64,000 nt of DNA from Channallabes apus. Its lineage: Eukaryota > Chordata > Actinopteri > Siluriformes > Clariidae. How positions within the stretch are numbered: position 1 is the stretch's first letter; the number at the start of each line of letters is the position of its first letter. Both the position numbers and the translations under genes were made by a program. The notes below the pieces were generated by a model. It was given only the letters and a program-made list of their open reading frames with translations. It was not told the DNA's origin and did no database searches. The stretch is from contig CM060113.1 in assembly GCA_030522415.1 (NCBI GenBank), positions 6,241,967 through 6,305,966 on the forward strand. Reading direction: 5' to 3'. This document shows positions 1 to 12,100 of the stretch, piece after piece.

Positions 1-360
1 TTATTTCAGCATTATTAGTCTAATTAGCTTTAAGTTATAGAGGCTAAAAATATGAATTCACTCACAATTCAGACACTTTAAGGTGTTTACATACAGTATG
101 TTTAATGTAACCGGTTGTTTAAATCTCTCGAGCTCGTGAAACTGTAATAAGTAGTGAATGTGTATAAAAGCACAGTCATATTATTATTGGTAAGAATCAA
201 AGCCTTTAAACCTGAACATTACAATCCGCGGATACTCATTTCAGTTTATTTCCAACCGAATTAAACACAAAACACAAAGATGCGACGATAAACACAGGGT
301 TTAGAAACGAAAAGAAAAAACACGAAGAAGAAGAAGAAATAAAGAACGCACGCAGTTTTT
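1..360. other. AT-rich flank, nothing recognised
   Basis: I see no coding exon, RNA gene or clear repeat here. The stretch is AT-rich, and near its right end has a short GAA-rich run around 321-340. Confidence 0.5.
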
Positions 361-500
361 ACCTTCACTTCCTGAACGACTCGTCACTTCCGGGCAGCGA
401 GTCCAGCGCGTGCCAGTTACCTGCAGGCCGCGCAGGTGCAACGTGCACGCCACGCCCACTTTCCCTTTGTCCGCGAGGAGAGTGGGCGGGGCCTCAGACT
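361..500 (-). promoter_or_regulatory. GC-rich promoter-like patch with ETS and GC-box motifs
   Basis: The base composition changes abruptly to CpG-rich. On the minus strand there is an ETS/GABPA-type CCGGAAGTG motif at about 386-394, and a GC box (GGGCGGGG) lies at about 484-491 on the plus strand. Reading minus, GTGAAG is followed by GTAAAAAC at 363/362, which would be a plausible 5' splice site ending a short 5'-UTR exon. I infer the start of a neighbouring gene that runs off the left edge, but no coding sequence of it is visible, so its identity is unknown. Confidence 0.35.
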
Positions 501-769
501 GCCTCAGCCTGCTAGAGCTTTATTACAGTGAATTAGCTTTGGGTTCAGTTGCAGCTCTTTGTAGCAAAGTGTGGACCTTCTACATACACACGTGTGTGTG
601 TGTGTATATATAAACTTAAATAATATTACTTAAAACTTTAGCCCTCAGTGGCTTGTTCTTGGCTAACAGGAGTGCCACATGATGTATAAGCCTGTCCACC
701 TCAAAGAACCTTTTCTCCTCACCAAATTGATAAAGAGTGATTATATGAGTTACTACTCATCTATCTTTC

Positions 770-1020
770 CTGGTCACTGTGGCCTCACACCCCCAGGGTC
801 CAGGTTCGATTCCCACCTCAGGTATGTGTGCATGCTCACCCCATGCTTGGTGGGTTCACTCAGCGGACGCCTGTTTCCTCCCACAGACCTCTTCAAAGAC
901 ATGCAGATTAGGCTAATTGGAGTTCCCAAATTGCCCATAGTGTGTGAATGAGCTGGCAACCCAACCCCTGCCACAGAAACGACGGATATACCCCCAGGGT
1001 GGAGAGTATCCGGCACCTGA
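770..1020 (+). repeat. tRNA-derived SINE fragment, diverged
   Basis: This resembles the full SINE at 47931-48330. A B-box-like GGTTCGATTCC stands near 803, followed by the 'CATGC..CCATGCTTGGTGGGTT' block and the 'AGGCTAATTGGAGTTCCCAAATTGCCC' block. The 3' part is diverged. An antisense open frame over it is a chance product of the repeat. Confidence 0.6.
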
Positions 1021-1185
1021 TTTGCCGAATGGCATGTGGACGGACCAAAATAGCAACAAAAACAAATAAATCTTTCCTGGCAGCTCAACCAATCTGGCAA
1101 AACAAGCAACAGAAATATCTCTCTCTCTTTCTGTTTGTTCTTCACACCATTCTGTTTAAATTCTAAAAACTTGCAAGGAAAAAAT

Positions 1186-1260
1186 ATAAGATTAGATTCA
1201 ACTTTATTGTCACTGTACAAAGCGCATGTAACCACAAGTGCATAAGTGGATTTAGAATAA
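1186..1260 (+). repeat. LINE 3'-tail-like fragment
   Basis: The words AGATTAGATTCAACTTTATTGTCACTGTACAAAG are characteristic of the tails of fish LINE-type repeats. A related tail occurs at 45936-45980. No coding part remains. Confidence 0.35.
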
Positions 1261-1334
1261 ATTGCAATGTGGTAAATGAGCGTCTGGGTTCATATGTACA
1301 GAAGGTGCAGTAGGTAATAAGGATATCTTTGTCT

Positions 1335-1537
1335 AAAGATATGCAGGTTAGGCTAATTGGCGTTCCTAAATTGCCCGTAGTGTGTGATTGGGTGTGTGAG
1401 TGTGTGTATGCCCTGTGATGGACTGGCACCCTGTCCAGGGTGTACCCCGCCTAGTGCCCGAAGTCTCCTGGGATAGGCTCCAGGTCCCCCGCGACCCTGA
1501 ACACAGGATTAAGCGGTATAGAAAATGAATGAATGAA
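1335..1537 (+). repeat. SINE 3' half with (GAAT)n tail
   Basis: The sequence runs from the AGGCTAATTGG block through the 'GGCACCCTGTCCAGGGTGTACCCCGCC' block and ends in a short GAATGAAT tail. It is nearly identical to 48117-48328 and 40611-40746, so it belongs to a young, active family. Confidence 0.75.
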
Positions 1538-1551
1538 TATATACAGTATGG

Positions 1552-1670
1552 TAACTGTGGCTTAGTTGTAAGCACTGTCGCCTTGCACCTTCAGGGTTGG
1601 GGTCCGATTCCCACCTCAGGTCTTTGTTCATGTAGTTTACATATTCTCCCCCTGCTTGGTGGGTTTTGAA
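1552..1670 (+). repeat. SINE 5' half (A and B boxes)
   Basis: A box-like TTAGTTGTAAGCACTGTCGCC and B box-like GGGGTCCGATTCC are present, followed by the promoter-distal block up to the TGGTGGGTTTT word. It follows directly on the 3' half of another copy, so this is a SINE cluster. Confidence 0.6.
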
Positions 1671-1689
1671 AAATCACCCAATCTCAGAG

Positions 1690-1860
1690 CACCATGTGTG
1701 CACCTCTGAGGGTGTGAAGATTCTCAGGCGTCCAGGTCGAGGTGATCTGGGAGTGGAGTCATGTCGTCTGGACTTCTTTATGGTTTAGTAGAAACGTTTT
1801 ACTACTCATCCATGTAGCTTCATCAGTCTGAGGTAAGTTAGGAAGTTATCATATCCTTGG
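1690..1860 (+). repeat. unclassified interspersed repeat (retroelement tail type)
   Basis: The stretch contains the words 'GTCATGTCGTCTGGACTTCTTTATGGTTTAGTAGAAACG' and 'CTACTCATCCATGTAGCTTCATCAGTCTGA', which I recognise as a common fish interspersed repeat. Its class was not determined. From here to about 2340 I see no other recognisable feature. Confidence 0.35.
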
Positions 1861-2339
1861 GGTCAAAAGGATCCTCAAGTCTGAAAAGACTCGTTACATG
1901 AGCAATGGAGAAGGTTAGAGTAGGGGGAGAGAGTCGATTTATTGATAAATCCTGGATTAGAGATTTGCCACTTGGCTTCTTTTACCCCTCTCTAAAATCA
2001 TCTGCCCTCTCTGTCCAACATGGAGTAGTAGTTCACACAACTAAATAGATCAAGCAGTTGGTGAACGAGCAGCCATTAAATCCAGTTCTCGGCAGATCGG
2101 AGTAAAACCCAATGTTGTCTTCTACTTCTGTAGCTCATCCACTTCAAGGTTTAATGTGTTGTGTGTTTGGAGATAGTTTTCTGCTCACCACGATTGGAAG
2201 GGTGCTTATTTTACAGAAACTTGTAGTAAACTTTGTCGGCTCAAACCATTGGCTGGTCGGATACCTCCAGGTGTAAAACTGTAATTCAGTACTTACATTC
2301 TTATAAATAACAAAAAAATATAAAACACTGCTGACTCAT

Positions 2340-3044
2340 GGTCATGTTTTAATGTTTTATTGATAAATCCTGGATTAGAGATACTGCGTACTGTATCAAA
2401 GACCTGAATTCATTTCTTCTTTTGTCATCTGTTACTCATTCCAGTCTCTCCTTTACTCTCACACACACAAACATAATCGCACTCACACTTTTCTCCTTAA
2501 AGGTTTAAAACAAAGGGCAAAAATGAAACCTTTACAGTACATGAGCAGTTCTAATACTGTTGTTGGAAACACAAGTATAATCGAGGTTAACTCTCATCAC
2601 AGCTAGACTGAAGAGACAACGCACTGCAAGAAAGTCGTTTAGCGATAGCTATGGGAGTTTTATAACATACTGATGGACTGCATTGCCAGTGCTTTTGAAG
2701 GTTAGCGTAGCAGCAAAGAACACCTGCTGGGTTCCGTAGTGCATAGTTCTCACTTCATGACAGAGATAATTCACCACCATGCTGTGCTTCAGTCACTCTA
2801 TACAGCTGTTGTGATCTGTACACATCGTAGCACCTTCATAGTTTAAGTCAAGAGTCTGCAGAAGCCAAGTGCTTTGCCTTTAATCCAAAGAGAACGATGT
2901 AGAGAGCAGGTTAAGGGGATACTGGCAAAAGTATTAAATACACACTCGTTTAACTAACAGCAAGACAATAAAAGAGGCTGATTTAGGTGTTGCTTGGCAT
3001 TATGCAAAATTGTTACTATTCTTTTATTTTTAAAAGGGGTGGGG
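2340..3044 (-). other. setd7: setd7 3' UTR (probable)
   Basis: This is the sequence just downstream of the setd7 stop codon. A polyadenylation hexamer AATAAA occurs on the minus strand at 2361-2356, about 690 nt past the stop; another sits at 3028-3023, only about 20 nt past it. Mammalian SETD7 messages carry long 3' UTRs, so the real end may lie still further left. The bounds are inferred. Confidence 0.35.
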
Positions 3045-3246
3045 TTAACAAGAATCCTTGAGTCTTCTTTCAGCTTCTCTTTCCTGAAACTCGTGTAGCT
3101 CCTGTTTGTACCAGTCAGGAGCCTCTGGACCGGTTTTCCCAGAAGGTTCATGGTCGTAACCGTAGGCAACCGTGAGTTCCTCTTCGTTCTGAACAGCTCG
3201 AATTGTTCGGATGCATTTTATTGGCCCGAAGCGAGGATGGACAAAC
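3045..3246 (-). CDS. setd7: setd7 coding exon 8 (C-terminus)
   Basis: The exon has 202 coding nt, with acceptor GTAG|GTTT and stop TAA at 3047-3045. It encodes [18 protein letters not shown], then [20 protein letters not shown] and a charged C-terminal helix longer than in mammals. Confidence 0.96.
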
Positions 3247-6200
3247 CTACCAAAATGACAAAGATGAACAAGATAAACAGTTTTAATCGGTATAATACAG
3301 TAGTCTACGCTTGAATAGAGGTTTCTATTTAAAGGTATCGTACAAGAACAATATTAAGTAGGCTATGAGTATCACCAGACAAATTCAGTCAGTCACGACT
3401 TGATTTAAAGTATTACACCCAAAAGCCTTATTCAGTACATGATATATAAATTATTCTGTAATGTCAAAGACAAAAAAAAAAAACCTTGACGTGAATTACT
3501 AAATATGAAGCTTTAGACATCTTAATGGTTTACGGCATATCGTAATCTTAATAAGAATATTTCCAAAATAAAACCAAGAATGGAGGAAATGACACTGTGA
3601 AAATGTTCTCATTTGAAAATTACATACATTATATCAACAAGTTACTAACAATCAAAATATTTAATTCAATTAATTTTTTTCCTGAAAAGAACTAATATTG
3701 ACAGGATAAAAAAATAAAAAAAACAAGAAAGATTTTGTGCTATTTGTTTTCTACATTGTCAAATCCAAAACAAAGAGGTGCTAAAGGAACAGGTACAACT
3801 TAATTAAGGGACTTTTAGTCATGCGATTGTTAAAAGTTAGTATGCATGACCCAGTCTGTCAAAACGTGGCTGAAGTAGGCCTGGGCGATAAAATGATAAC
3901 GATATGTTTCGCGACATGTGATCGATATCAATAAAAAATTTGTTCGATAGAACGTTCGATATTTTTTATTCTCTGTCGGAAGAAAACGCTGGTCGCGAAG
4001 CTAGTTTGATTGCTGTCATGCGCATTCGGTCCGCGACCAGCTCTAGGACCCGGAAGTAGTACGGTCGCGTTTCAGGAAGCATAAACGGAGACAAGATGGC
4101 GTAGACATTTGCACCCGCCCACCCGCCAAATGTGGGTAAAATTCGGCTGTGGCGGGTAATAACTTTAGTCTCACTAGCCACATTGGCGGGTAGTTTATTC
4201 TTTGGTATGACAATTGTTATGTTTGCATCAATATGCACAACTAACATCTATAATATTACTTGCTTTTTGTGTGAGACAACCAGAGGAAAAGAAAAGGTAT
4301 TCTTCTTTTACTGCATTCAGTGCACACGACACATAGTACACAGCGCGGTGTATACCGCCAGTGAATTAACATCAAACTCAAATATATTCCAACAATATAT
4401 TTTTGTTGTAGTTTTCTCTAAAGGCATCTGATATAATAAACGCATTTCACTATTTTATTACACTTTATTAAGCATTTTTTACATTTTCTTTTAATTTTGC
4501 ACCTTAAATGTTAAGAGATAATTGTTAAGTGTTCATTGTGACTTTAGACTTATGTTTACATTGTAATTATTTTCCCATGGTTGTTGACATTTCTGTCTTA
4601 ATAACTGAGGGGACTATTATCATAGGAAGGTTAAGTTTAAAATAAAATATTATTATATATTTAATATTTAAATATAATATATTCTTCTACTGGTCCTTAT
4701 TTTAAATGGGTCATAAAAAATATCAATAATTATCGATATCGACTGATATGAAACACTGATATCGTGATACAGTTTTCAGCCATATCGCCCAGCCCTAGGC
4801 TGAAGTCATTTTTGTGATTCAATATTTTTTACATAAAATGTAGAAAAAAGAAAGAAAGAAAAAAAAAAACTTTACTGGATCACATTTTGTTTGCACAACA
4901 TTTCTTGAGCAACAGCATATCTATGCTCGCAGGGTGTTATGCCTCCTAGTTCATTTTTCTGTGATCACACATTAATCCCCTTATTCTGTTCAAGATAGAA
5001 TATTTCCTGAACTCCTTGTCATGCTTCCATTATGTGCCATATAAATCTGGGGACCATGAGGATGACCTCACTATGAGACCAAGTTCAAATATATACTGTA
5101 CATCACATAACTGTCACAGCCAATGAAATGATAATGCAAATCTGAGTATCACTAAACTTTTTTTTTTTTTAATTTTGCCACTGATTGGGAACCAGTAAGT
5201 TTGGTTAACACGACAATCAAGACAAATGCGAAAGGATTTGTGCAAAAGGATCTGGGACATGTCCATGCAGACGACGCAGTTCAAATGGCTTGCTCCAACA
5301 TGATGACCAGAATGCTTGTTCAGTCTCAGGGATGCATTGTACTGCTATACAATGGGCCATATGGCCATTAGAGATCTACAGGGTATAACAGGGTGGTGAC
5401 TCAGGGATAGTAATAGGTCTGCTCACCAACATGTTCCGTCTAAATTTTAGGAAAATGTAGCTAAAATCTTGCACTATATATATACAGGGCTGATAGTGGA
5501 AAAAATCTGAAGTCTGAACTACTATTTTTCCTTGCCCCCGAGGTGAGTAGGGGTGAGGGTACTATGTATGCGACGCACTTTTAACACATAACTTGTTGGC
5601 CCCTGGGCCCAAATATATAAACAACCTATGTATAACCCTGATCATCATTATTGTCAAGTGGCTCTTTTTAGACATATCGACCACATAACGGAAGCGTTCT
5701 ATAATAAAGGTTTATAAGTAAAGCGACCGAGTTGTCCGATTTTAATTTTAGTCGATGTAGTCTAACAATGAGCTATATGGATAATTAGATAAGTAAATAA
5801 AAACACACAATGGACAAACAAAACTGGTATATACTAATACTTAATTGAATAAAAAATAAATACTATATTTTCTTCATAATATTTATAAATAAATGCACAA
5901 TATAATTAATATAATAATATAATTTTTACTTCTTATAATTTTCTTTAGATTTTGTAAAGCTGCTTTGAGACAATGACCATTTTAAAAGCACTATACAAAT
6001 TATAGCATTCGTTATGCGGTCGATATTGCCAGCTGATGGAGAAGGAACAGCCAATCAGAAGTAGTGTGTGGAAGTCTTTGATTGGCTGGTTTTGTGGCAG
6101 TTTTGTAACACTGGACATAGTTGATGAGCGGACAGGCAGAGTCGAGTGCGCACAGAAAATAAATGTTACATGCGTGTGCAGGGAGAACATGTTGGGCGCG

Positions 6201-8847
6201 CAGGGGAGACACTGCACGGGCAGAATCGAGCTGTTGAGCGCGCAGTGGAGACACTGCACGCGCATAAGAGTGCTTTGTCTGCTCTCAAAATGTCAAACTA
6301 CGCGCTCAGAATTGTGGCAGGAATATATCGCCATAGAATATCTGCCGTGGCTGTTGCCCCTGGCAAACGTGAGGTGTGTTGCAGTGCTCTGACTGTTGCT
6401 TTATGAACAGGGTCTAATTTGTGCCGTGACAGCGATTTTTTCCTCGCTAGTTCCATACATCAGTTTCCTTGTGCACACAGTGCAATAGCATCCTCCTGGT
6501 TGCCCGAGCTTTTGACACCAGCTTCCAAAACGCTTTCCGTCACTACCCACATCCTCAATCCACGCCCAGCGCCATTTATTCTTTATGCCTTTATCGATAT
6601 CTTTAATGTCTTGCCCTGGCTTCATAAACATAGCCATGACTTACGGTTTGAGTTGCCAGTATGAGACACACAATTGTACAGTATGGGAGCTAAAAACACC
6701 TTCGCGCATGGTGCACCTTCGCGCCTTAACCTGTATCAATCTATTTGACAAAGACACAAGGCCCGCCCCTTCCCTACTTCTGATTGGCTCATTGGCTAGT
6801 ATGTGTAATGTTTGAGTCGTTGAGTGTTAAAGCTGCTTTCTGATCTGCACATCTCAGATCTAGAGAAATGACAGATCAATATCCTCGAACCTGATTTCCC
6901 CCCCCCCGCAGCCACAGTACGCCGGAAATCCGGCGTGGTGCCGGAACGCTGTCACACCTGTATACAGGTCCTTCTAAAAAAATTAAGATATTGTGATAAA
7001 GTTCATTATTTTCTGTAATGTACTGATAAACATTAGACTTTCATATATTTTAGATTCATTACACACAAACTGAAGTAGTTCAAGCCTTTTATTGTTTTAA
7101 TATTGATGAATGTGGCATACAGCTCATGAAAACCCAATTTTTTTGAGAAGGACCTGTATAGCAAGGATTTCCTAGTCTACCAATCAAAGTTTATTCAATC
7201 TGTCAAGGTTTGAATCCACCGTTTGTCAAACCAGGTTCGTGACAGATGTTCTTTTTTCACATTTTTGCACTCTGTCATCTCGTTACTGTCTTCTGTCTGA
7301 GCACCACTTTACAGGTGTACACTGAGTAAGTTATGATGATATACTGTAGGATATAAAGAACCATACATCCATAATCGTCATACTAAACTGTCTATAAAAC
7401 AGTATGCACATTGAACAGTATGTGAGCGGCGTGAATGCTTACACAGAATGTGCACATTTAATGTAAAAAAGAAAAACTATTACAGACTAATTAGGCTATG
7501 CAAAATGTAACTTTTATTTTAATTATTATTATTTTTAATGCTTAGTGGTTAGCACTTTCGACTCGCACCTCCAGAGTCGGAGTTTGCATGTTCTCCCCCA
7601 TGCCCCAACCCCCGTAGTGTGTGAAAGAGTGTGTGAGAGTGCAACCTACGACAGATTGGTACCCTGTCCAGGGTGTACCCTACCCTGCCTATCTTGGGAT
7701 AGGCTCCAGGCTTCCAACAACTCTGTATAAGGAATAAGGTTTATAGAAGATGAAGATTTTCGTCTGTCTTTGATCGGGGGATACAAACTTTTGCACACAG
7801 TTGGATCCAACCTGGATCGGATTGATGGCACCTTTTTACCAAGTTAGTGTGAATGCAGTGCGATTGTTGAGCTATTGCTACACAAATTATAAAGAGTACT
7901 GTTCTGAATGCAAGAACTTTTTTTTAATGCTCTTTAGGATAAAGTGCGTTCAATATTTTCACACACACACACACAAACACACTTTCACACTCACGGGTCG
8001 TATTTGCAGTTGGGGGTAAATGAGTGATTGGCTTTGTGTCCAAGCGATGCACAGTAATTCTCTGTATGGTTAAAGGGTTCAGGGACATCAATCACCGTGT
8101 CCTCATCTAGTGAAATGGTGTTTCCATTCAGAGACCAGTCACGGGCGTCCACCTGGTGACCCAAACCATAAGATTAGTACAGAATTCACTCTTCAGTACA
8201 TTTGTAGAGAAAAAAATAATATAATAATATTAGAATGGTGTTCAAGTCAAACCGGGACTTGTGATGAAATTTCTGGTACAGTCCTGACCTCGCTCCGAGA
8301 CATTTTCACATGTTTCGGCCATTAACGAAGTTCCAGTGTTTCAGACGTGAAGCAGACAGTCTGATCCTGGCTCCGGCGTACTGAGAAAACTTTCTACTGT
8401 GATGGTGTCCAAGCACTTCTAGTGAAACTAGCGCATTAGTGCAGCAGGGGATTATATAAAGAAATAAAAAAGTCTTTACTCTCGTAACTGTGCTCTGTGC
8501 AATCAAAAGTCCCGATTTGACTTGAACGAACACTGAGGAGCAGTTTGTCTTTTTCTTTTTTCTTTCTTTCTGTGTTTCCCTGCTGCCTGTGAGGTGAACC
8601 ATGATGCAGAAGCGAGATCTAAACAAACTAAATGTTCCACAGATTTTTAGGGAACCTAACAAAATGTGCTACAATGTAAATTTTCTCGTCACATTTTTGA
8701 TTTTCAAAATTAATAAATAAAAATAATCATATAATAAATTGTAATAAATGTCAAACTACATCTTTAAAATCAGGCATTAGCTACGTAATTTTCCTTTCCA
8801 GTTAATCATTTGGGAACAAGGTCCAGGTTTTGGACGTAGACATAATA

Positions 8848-8911
<64 letters not shown>

Positions 8912-9056
8912 CCACCTCCATGTGTGTGATGCGCACTCCGTTGTAAAAGGCCATGATTGTATCGGCATCCGCGTCAACTTTTGTGAACAGGCCTTCTCCT
9001 GCTCCGGAGATGAGCGACTGCCCCACATACACACTGTCATGAACACACACACACAC

Positions 9057-9102
<46 letters not shown>

Positions 9103-12100
9103 CACCAGGAGTAGGTTATGTGCAACAAGCAAGGTGTACTGAAGGACAAAAAAAAGCGCCACAGATTATTGTTATCTTGCAAAATCCCGAGTGACTGAGG
9201 TCTTTTAAACTGCGATTGAAGTGCCGCCCTCAACAACTTATAAATCAATTAATTATATATAAATGTGGTTTAGACTTACGGGAGGATTTAATAGTTAAAA
9301 AAAAAACATTGTGCTAAACACACAACGATGTACTTTGTGCTCTAGATTTTCAAACCAATCCCAGATGAGACTGGATTTTTCTAACCAATCATAATGCAGA
9401 AGGCGAGATTTCTTAACCTCATGAGGCTTTCTAACAGTTTTGTGATCTTTTTTTATTTAAACTATTTCATACTATATTTAAAACTATTTTATACTAATTA
9501 AATAATAAAAAATAACTTACAAAGATATAAACAAAAACAGAGTACTAATATTACACTAAGATAACTCAAATAAATACAAAATGCTGTTTTTAAAAGTTTT
9601 TTTAATAAGAGAAAAAAGCTGTCCAAACCTGCCTGACCTTATGTGTAAAAAGTAATTGCCCCCGAACCTAATAACTGGTTGTGCCGCCCTTGGCACCGAT
9701 AACCGCAATCTTTTTTGCAGAAATGTTTTAATTCAGCCACATTGAAGTGTCCTCAGGCATAAATGCCCTGTTTACCTGAGGATCCCAAAGTTCAGACTTT
9801 GACTAGGCCACCCCAAAACCTTTTCTTTTTTTTTTTGGTCATTCAGAGGTGGACCTGCTGATGTGTTTCAGATCATTGTCCTGCCACATGATCCAAGTGT
9901 GCTTGAGCATGAGGTCACAAACTGATGGCCGGATATTCTCGTTCAGCATTTTCTAGAGATCAGAATTCATAGTATCACCGATTATGGCGAGTCACCCGCC
10001 CCAGACCATTACGCTACCACCACCATGTTAGATGTTCTTTTTATGAAACACTGTGTTAGTTTTAAGCCAGATGTAACAGGATGCACAGCTTCCAAAAAGT
10101 TAAACTCTTGTCTCACCAGACAACAAAATATTTGCTTAAAGGTTTTTGGAGATAAATCAAGATGTTTTTTTTTCTTTTTGATCGGTTTATACAGATTGTT
10201 TCCCCCTTTATAAATAAAATAATTTTAAAAAATTTATTTTGTATTTGCTCGAGTTATCTTTGGGTGATATTAAAATTATATACAATTACATAATCCAATA
10301 TACACAAGCATTTAGTTTACAAAACAAATTGTACATCCATTATATAATCCATATGTGTATGCCGCCTTCCTCTGCATTTCAATCTAATGCTTGAGAAGCG
10401 ACCGGCTCATTAGAACAATGCGGACATTACTGACTGGTCCATTAATCTCGTTAAAACCATGGCCAATTGTTTCCCTGGAGCCATGAGGTTAAAGAGTGTA
10501 CAGGGTACGACTGATAGCAAAGACAGCCATAGCTGTTATTCAGGAAATATAGAAAACAAATCATTAGCGATTCAGTAGTTTGTTAAAAAGTTATTCATTA
10601 TATATTAAAACTCTCGTCAGCTTGGCGGCCATGTTGGTCTTCCTTCTCCGCTCTGAATTTAAACAAAAATTTTTTTTTTTAATGTGTTTCAATACAAGAA
10701 AATGTATGTACATTTATCTCTCCATCTATATCTATCTAATATAAAATGTAAAGGTATAATATAAGTTAACTCAAGCATACACTAAAACACCAATTAGCTG
10801 ATTAGTCGGTCAGTTGCGAGTTGATTTTCTCAGGAATCATTTGCAAATTCTTTAGACTATTTATTTTGAATAAGTAAAAGTTTATACTCATTTATAGTGG
10901 AGACAGAAAGTAATAATATACTAGTGGAAGAAACTACAGGTCATGATACAGTATGACTTCTCTCAAACAAATCAGTATTACAGTTTTAATATATAAATCA
11001 GAGATACAGTATTTAAACAAATCAAGTGGGAACAAAAAAAAAAAATCTTTCATGTCATTTACATTAGAAAAAGTCACCTATCCAGGGATATGAAAGGTTC
11101 TGAATTTTACAAACCGTTGGCTCTCGTACGGGTCGGCCAGTAACTTGTGACCAGCGATGCAGGAGGAAGTGGATTTGTCATAGTAGTAAACAGGACCTGA
11201 GAAAGAGACAAAGAGAAGAAAGTTGTATCAGTGCTGCAAACTTGTGTTTTTCCTCCACGTACGAGTAAACAGATACCAAGAGGGGCGTTCAAGTCAAACC
11301 GGGACTGATGAAATTTCACATCACCCGTACATTCATTAAAGGAGTTCCTGGGAGGCCGGCGTTTCAGACAGTTTGACCTTGATGGTGCCCAAGCACTAGT
11401 AAAACACTGGGATAAGTGCATTAGTGTAGCTGTGGGAATTTTAGAGAGAAATAAAGGGAGATTTTACTCTCAGAACTCAAACGTTCCGGTTGGACTTGAA
11501 CAGCCCTTAAATAAATAAGGGCTTCAAATTTCAAATTTTTTCCCCCTAACTATTAGTTGAGCATGTGAACAAAGAATAATCGTGTAATCGTTAACAATTA
11601 ACTTAGACAAGACAGACATTTTCCCTCTGTCTACATTTTGATTAAATATTTCAAGCAGCAGAACTGTCACAAATTATTTACATAAACATCAAAAATAACA
11701 ACACAAAAACCAAAAACAAACAATATGGCTCGTCTTTCTGCGCTTACTTAAAAACAAGCTGCGATAAGTGTTTTATAGCAATCGCAATAACAAATGTGCA
11801 GCATTGCCTAAATGCATGTTCGCCCTCTTGTGGTGTATGTTTTAATTACAAGTGAGCTACAGAGCAATATTATGCAAAACATCATCAGTTAATTAATTTT
11901 TATTTAGATTCTTAACAGCAATTATAATTGATTAATGATTAACACTGGTACGACGATGCACCATCGTCTGACTAAACGAATAACCTGTTGCTATTTCTAA
12001 TATTTAGTTATGATTTAAAAAGTGATCTATGATTACGAATGTTTGTGATCGTTTTAGAGTGCGAGTCCTGTAGGAGTCTGACGATGACCTCATGCGAGGT

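Noticed and set aside
774..1235. 153-codon minus frame
   Set aside because: Lies over SINE debris, antisense to the repeat; no recognisable domain.
8777..9100. Cys/Val-rich frames (CVCVCV)
   Set aside because: Translation of (GT)n; only the setd7 exon 6 part between the tracts is real.
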